Part shown: one piece after another, positions 60,017-64,000 of the stretch
Layout: each line of letters starts with the position of its first letter
Numbering within the stretch: the first letter of the stretch is position 1
Source of the DNA: Boswellia sacra
Taxonomy: Eukaryota; Streptophyta; Magnoliopsida; Sapindales; Burseraceae
NCBI GenBank assembly: GCA_013180625.2
Contig: SNVD02013571.1
Span: 620,001-684,000 of the forward strand
DNA: 64,000 nucleotides
Direction: 5' to 3'
Notes under the pieces: generated by a model
Seen by the model: the letters and a program-made list of their open reading frames with translations, nothing else
Database searches by the model: none
Told to the model about the DNA's origin: nothing
Translations under genes and position numbers: made by a program

Positions 60017-60049
<33 letters not shown>
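58957..60049. other. FHIT upstream region and AT-rich gap
   Basis: The first ~30 bp are probably the 5' UTR. Beyond it nothing coding is seen. A (TA)n run lies at about 60021-60050. The phrase GGTGGCGTTTGGTTTC near 59363 resembles a MITE end but has no partner found. Confidence 0.5.
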
Positions 60050-60055
<6 letters not shown>

Positions 60056-61262
60056 AAAGGGTTATTAACAATTTACCCCATGAGGTTAAGTGAAAATATA
60101 AATTACCCCTTGTAAGATTTAAAATTACAAATTACCCCCTGATTTTTGAATTCTGCCGTTAAGTTAAACGGAGTAGGGGTATTATTGGAAATCAAATTCG
60201 TGTGATACAAATAAGAGATATTAACAATTTACCCCCTGAGATTAAGCGAAAATATAAATTCCCCCCTTCCGAGATGAAAAATAATTAAAAAATAAGGATG
60301 AAAACAATAATAATAATTCAAAACAATAATAATTAAAAATATTTGAAACTTTATTGAATAAATAATAAAAAGTAAATTTGAACCAAATTGAACTCAATAT
60401 CTTAATCCAAGCTTTAATTAACAAACCAAAATTGGGTGGCAATGAGTTCTGGTAGAGGAAAGAGAGGAGAAATTGGTGACGGGAGCAATTTCGCGAATGA
60501 AGAGAAGGAAACGACGATTGTAGAGATGTTAATTCATTTCATGTGTGTTGACCTATTTAATTGTTCTTGTGGAGACACGAAACGCGGATTCGACACGGTT
60601 ATTAAATGTGTCGTCTACATGTTGTAATCGTGTCATATTTAATTAACATAATTTACTTAATTATTTAACCTAATTATGCATAGTATATCATATTCTATAT
60701 ATTTATATCAATTAAAATTACTATTAGAATTATTTTTGTTAGTATTAAAAATTATTAAAATCATTACAATGTACTATATAATCAAAAAAATTTTAATTTT
60801 ATAATATATATGTTATAAGTAGTTAGAGAAGGAGGCGGAAGAAGAAAGAAATATAAGGGTATTTAGGTAATTTTAAAAAAGGGGATAATTTGTAATTTCA
60901 AAATGTGTTTGTATTTATATAAGGGCATTTTTGTTAAATAGCATATGTTATTCTCGCTTTCATCTTTTTTCATTTAATTTAATGTCGAAATTCAAAAATA
61001 AGGGGATAATTTGTAATTTCAAAATGTGCAGGAGGAATTTGTATTTTTGCTTAAGCTCAGAGAGTAAATTGTTAATATCAAATGGCGAACATAAGGTTAT
61101 TTTAGTAAAATTGTGAATTATTTTTTTTCTCTCCTCTTTTTCCGTTTAACTTAACGGCAGAATTCAAAACCAGGGGGCAATTTGTAATTTCAAATCTTAC
61201 AGAAGGTAATTTGTATTTTCACTTAACCTCAAGGGGTAAATTGTTAATAACCCTTATAAAAA
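60050..61262. mobile_element. Mutator-type MITE (1.2 kb) with 9-bp target duplication
   Basis: Element 60059-61253 with inverted ends GGGTTATTAACAATTTACCC and matching right end. It is flanked by TTATAAAAA at 60050-60058 and 61254-61262 (9 bp, perfect). The arms extend about 110 bp and include a self-complementary TTAACGGCAGAATTC-type segment. Further copies of the same arm motifs occur inside (about 60218-60270 and 60890-61080), suggesting a nested sister element. The dispersed repeat 60540-60830 is also inside. No coding capacity. Confidence 0.88.
60540..60830. repeat. Dispersed repeat, copy 2
   Basis: Inverted partner of 38800-39240, contained in the MITE described at 60059-61253. Confidence 0.7.
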
Positions 61263-61684
61263 CAACTACATAATTTATTATTTGTTTAAAGCAATGTTTA
61301 TTAAGTATAGAGTGTGATATATACATGTGTACCCTTGTGATAATGCACCTAGAATTTTTAATTTTTGCTTTAATAAATTGTTTCAGATTTTTCCCCCATG
61401 TAGAAGGATTTGTTGTTCTTGTTTGTTTTTCTCGTTCCTTAATACCATAATATCACAAACAATTGAGGTTTAGGTTTTGTAGGTACGTTTTCTTACATAC
61501 ATGAATTCTTTTCGATTTTTAAGTGTTAAAAACGTCTAGTTCTGCTGCCTGAAATTGGTTATCTAACCCTCTCTATCGAGTTAATAATTTAGTAGTAATC
61601 TATTATTTGGCTTTATTTTGCTTCGACTTGCTAATTGCAATAATGGTGTTTACTAATAGATTACTTGGAATCATACTACTCATA

Positions 61685-62835
61685 GGGGCGTTTGATATGC
61701 AGAGTTATCCAGACGGGAATGAGAAACTTAAGCCTACTCCCTGTTTGATTTTCTTATTGTGTTTTTAAATCCCGGAATCTACGTTTTCCACGGGTTTCAG
61801 ATTACAGTAAAATGGGGTAATATGAAATCCGTTCATCACATGAGTTTTACTTTACTGAGAATTCTAATCCCATCATTACGGGAACAATTCAACACCAACA
61901 AATGAATCTCATCTCCGAAATCAGAACATTACCGCCGACAAAAACTTCTTCCCTCCTCTCCCAAAATCCTATTTCAACTCATTAAACCAAAATCACAAAT
62001 TCAAAATCATAAAAAATCAAATAATAAAACATAAATAAAAAAAATTGAGAGAACTGGATGGCCGTGGGTCGTGGAGGCGGCTGTTGGTGGCGATAGAGTG
62101 TGGTGGTGATGGATTATGGAGCAACGATTTATGGTGGTGGTGGTGGTTGTGGGTGATGGTGGTGTTGGCTGTGGTTGATGGTGCTGGGCTGCTGCTACCG
62201 TGGGTGATGGCAGCGACAAGGGCTGGCTGTGAGTGGAGATGACAAAACATCGATGATGAAGGGCTGTTGCTGGTCGGTGATGGCAGCGACGAGGCGACGA
62301 CGTTGAGGGCTGGCTGTTGTCGGTGATGGAGTGACAAGGCAGGGATGAGAACATTAGCGATGAAGAAGAAGAGAAGAAGAAAAGGGGAAAAATGGGTTTG
62401 CTTGAAACCGTTTCTAAGGCAACAAATGAGGAAAAAATATATTTGTTTTCCTTTTTAATAACATAACATTTATAATAACATATATATAATAAATGTAACA
62501 ATTTTCAAAATTAGCACATTAAAAAAATTAAAAATTATTTTATGTTAAATTATTTTATTTCGTATTATAAAATAAAATAAAATAAAATATTTTTGAAATA
62601 TTAAAAAAAATTTAATTATAAAATTTATTAATATATTATAAATAAAATTAACACATTAATATTTATGTGTATAACCAAATACCCTCGTTTGATTTCTATA
62701 ATAATCAAATAAAAGATTTATATTAACAATCAAACACAATAATATTAATTTTTCAGATATCATATTCTCATGATCACTTTATCATTAATTTGAATCTACT
62801 CTTATAAAAAAGTAAACCTTCGTAACAAACGCCCC
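61685..62835. mobile_element. Possible MITE-like block with GGGGCGTTTG ends
   Basis: Left end GGGGCGTTTGATA (61686), right end AACAAACGCCCC (62823-62834), inverted over about 11 bp. The interior holds a GTGGTGGTG-rich simple-sequence stretch (62080-62300) and AT-rich flanks. Target duplication not found, so the call rests on the ends only. The 164-codon minus-strand frame here (Ser/Pro/His/Thr-rich) is simple-sequence. Confidence 0.4.
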
Positions 62836-63257
62836 GGAAGTCGATTTATTCGGACAATTGCATGCCTACGAATTTAATTTATTTTATTTCATGAGAAACA
62901 AATTTGAGTGGTTGGCTTTTAATTCGTCATTTGCTTCAGTTATTAGAAGGATAAACATGGGAGAAAGAAAGTGATGAACAAGTACTTGACCCATCAAAAA
63001 CTTCCCTGGATCCAATGAGGCAATGACCGTAGAAGGGATGCAATGAAACTTTGAAATTATTAATCCAATCACCAATGGCTTGAAAATTAGAGTTAAAAAG
63101 TTTTTATGATTAATCAACTTCGGTAAGCTCTGATTAGTATATTGATATTCACATGAACATAACAATTCAAGGGCTGTTCCTGGCTAATAATCCAACGGTT
63201 AGATGAAGTTCAAGATTCTAGCTGTTCACTTTGGTCAATGGCTTTGGCCATGGACTT
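62836..63257. other. Gap upstream of the right-edge NLR
   Basis: No gene supported; ordinary promoter-distal sequence. Confidence 0.4.
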
Positions 63258-63331
63258 ATGAAACCAGGACTCATTATATCTCCCACAACCCTCTATGAAA
63301 CCAGGACTCATTATATCTCCCACAACCCTCT
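63258..63331 (+). repeat. 37-bp perfect tandem duplication in NLR promoter
   Basis: 63258-63294 and 63295-63331 are identical units beginning ATGAAACCAGGACTCATTAT. They contain a TATA-like ATTATATCTCC, so the presumed core promoter is doubled. The second unit ends 82 bp before the ATG. Confidence 0.93.
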
Positions 63332-63413
63332 TTCTTCAATTTTCTAACAACAATCACACTTGACAACTTTCATACACAACCACCTGCTACTTTCTTCCCT
63401 CCATCTCAAAAAC

Positions 63414-64000
63414 ATGGCTGAATTATTCGTTTCTATTATTGCTGACAAAGTTTTGGGCAAGTTAGGATCCCTTGCTTACGAAGAACTTCTCTTGGGATGG
63501 GGCGTCAGAAATGACATACAAGAGCTTTTCGACACCTTGAACACTATCAAAACTGTCCTCTTAGATGCTGAGGAGCAACAGGGTCAGAATCCAAAGCTCC
63601 GACTCTGGCTGGAAAAGCTTAAGGAGATCTGCTATGATGCAGAGGATGTGCTGGATGAAGTCGAGGCTCAAGCTCTGACGAAACAAGTTGTTGCAAAACA
63701 TGGAAGCATTACAAGAAAGGTGAGCAACTTCTTTTCAAGCCCAAAATCTCTTACTTTCCGTTTTAAGGTTGGTCACAAGATTAAGGAGATTAAAGAGAGG
63801 TTACATAAAATTGCTTCTGATAAGAATAACTATAATCTCACGAAGAGAGTTGATCGGAATAGACATGTTATGAGTAACGAAAGAGAAACCCACTCCTTTA
63901 TTCATTCTTCAGATGTTATTGGTAGGGATGAAGATAAAGACAAGATAATACAACAATTAATTTCCACAGTTGATGTTGAAAATGTGACTATCATTCCTAT
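63414..64000 (+). CDS. CC-NBS-LRR resistance gene, 5' part (runs off right edge)
   Basis: Open from MAELFVSIIADKVLGKLGS at 63414 for 195 codons to the window end without stop. Residues 1-130 form the Rx-N coiled-coil domain (EELLLGWGVRNDI, LLDAEEQQ, LRLWLEKLKEICYDAEDVLD with the EDVID-type motif). HKIKEIKERL follows and then the NB-ARC entry VIGRDEDKDKII; the window stops just before the P-loop. The start is closely similar to NLR gene 2 (MAESFVSVIAEKVLGKLGS), so it belongs to the same family but lies on the opposite strand, 47 kb away. No lesion is seen in this part, unlike the minus-strand copies. The protein would be intracellular. Confidence 0.93.
   Translation, partial: MAELFVSIIADKVLGKLGSLAYEELLLGWGVRNDIQELFDTLNTIKTVLLDAEEQQGQNPKLRLWLEKLKEICYDAEDVLDEVEAQALTKQVVAKHGSITRKVSNFFSSPKSLTFRFKVGHKIKEIKERLHKIASDKNNYNLTKRVDRNRHVMSNERETHSFIHSSDVIGRDEDKDKIIQQLISTVDVENVTIIP

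Noticed and set aside
62007..62501. 164-codon minus-strand frame rich in Ser, Pro, His and Thr
   Set aside because: Arises from GTG/GGT simple sequence inside a MITE-like block; no domain.
1..64000. tRNA or rRNA genes
   Set aside because: No convincing tRNA B-box/cloverleaf or rRNA segment was seen by eye; a tRNA scan would be decisive.

Overview
The window is nuclear DNA of a flowering plant, most likely a eudicot. The evidence is spliced genes with GT-AG, GC-AG and AT-AC introns, non-TIR CC-NBS-LRR (NLR) disease-resistance genes of the RGA type, a plant villin, and typical plant transposons (Copia, Mutator-like, L1 LINE, hAT MITE). The species cannot be fixed from the sequence. Intergenic DNA is very AT-rich. 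All exon joins were worked out by eye from splice signals and reading frame.

Left part (1-16.5 kb): a decayed resistance-gene cluster, all on the minus strand. The 5' end of NTAQ1 (N-terminal glutamine amidohydrolase of the N-degron pathway) runs off the left edge. Broken copies of the same NTAQ1 5' region recur near 3.3-3.7 and 11.8-12.2 kb, each next to the 3' end of an NLR. So a unit of 'NLR 3' end + NTAQ1 5' end' has been duplicated in tandem. Two long NLR genes (9.0-11.2 and 13.6-16.2 kb) are almost complete but carry small inactivating lesions. A young Tnt1-like Copia element (3748-8970) sits inside the cluster with a 5-bp target duplication and near-identical LTRs.

Middle part (16.5-29.3 kb): one 12.8-kb Mutator-like element with long terminal inverted repeats and a perfect 9-bp target duplication. 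It inserted about 365 bp upstream of the second NLR. It encodes a MULE transposase (single exon, 932 codons in the open frame) and a nine-exon gene with a C-terminal ULP1-type cysteine protease. GTCGAG-rich arrays and a recurring 20-bp motif sit in front of both genes, downstream of the transposase and in the TIRs. Near its right end lies an inverted-repeat-flanked segment carrying a decayed ribosomal protein S6 copy, itself split by a 1.7-kb insertion.

Right-middle (29.3-40.5 kb): repeats and AT-rich intergenic DNA. It holds a 290-bp inverted-repeat element, a probable solo LTR, another NLR relic, and an L1-type LINE copy retaining ORF1 and the 3' tail but no ORF2.

Right part (40.5-64 kb): two conserved single-copy-type genes. 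A villin (actin-bundling protein, 23 coding exons, 977 aa) is on the plus strand, and an FHIT-type HIT hydrolase on the minus strand. The FHIT gene appears to use a GC-AG intron, a 3-nt microexon and a U12-type AT-AC intron. Then come a 1.2-kb Mutator-type MITE with 9-bp target duplication, a second MITE-like block, and the start of a plus-strand NLR cut by the right edge, apparently intact as far as it is visible.
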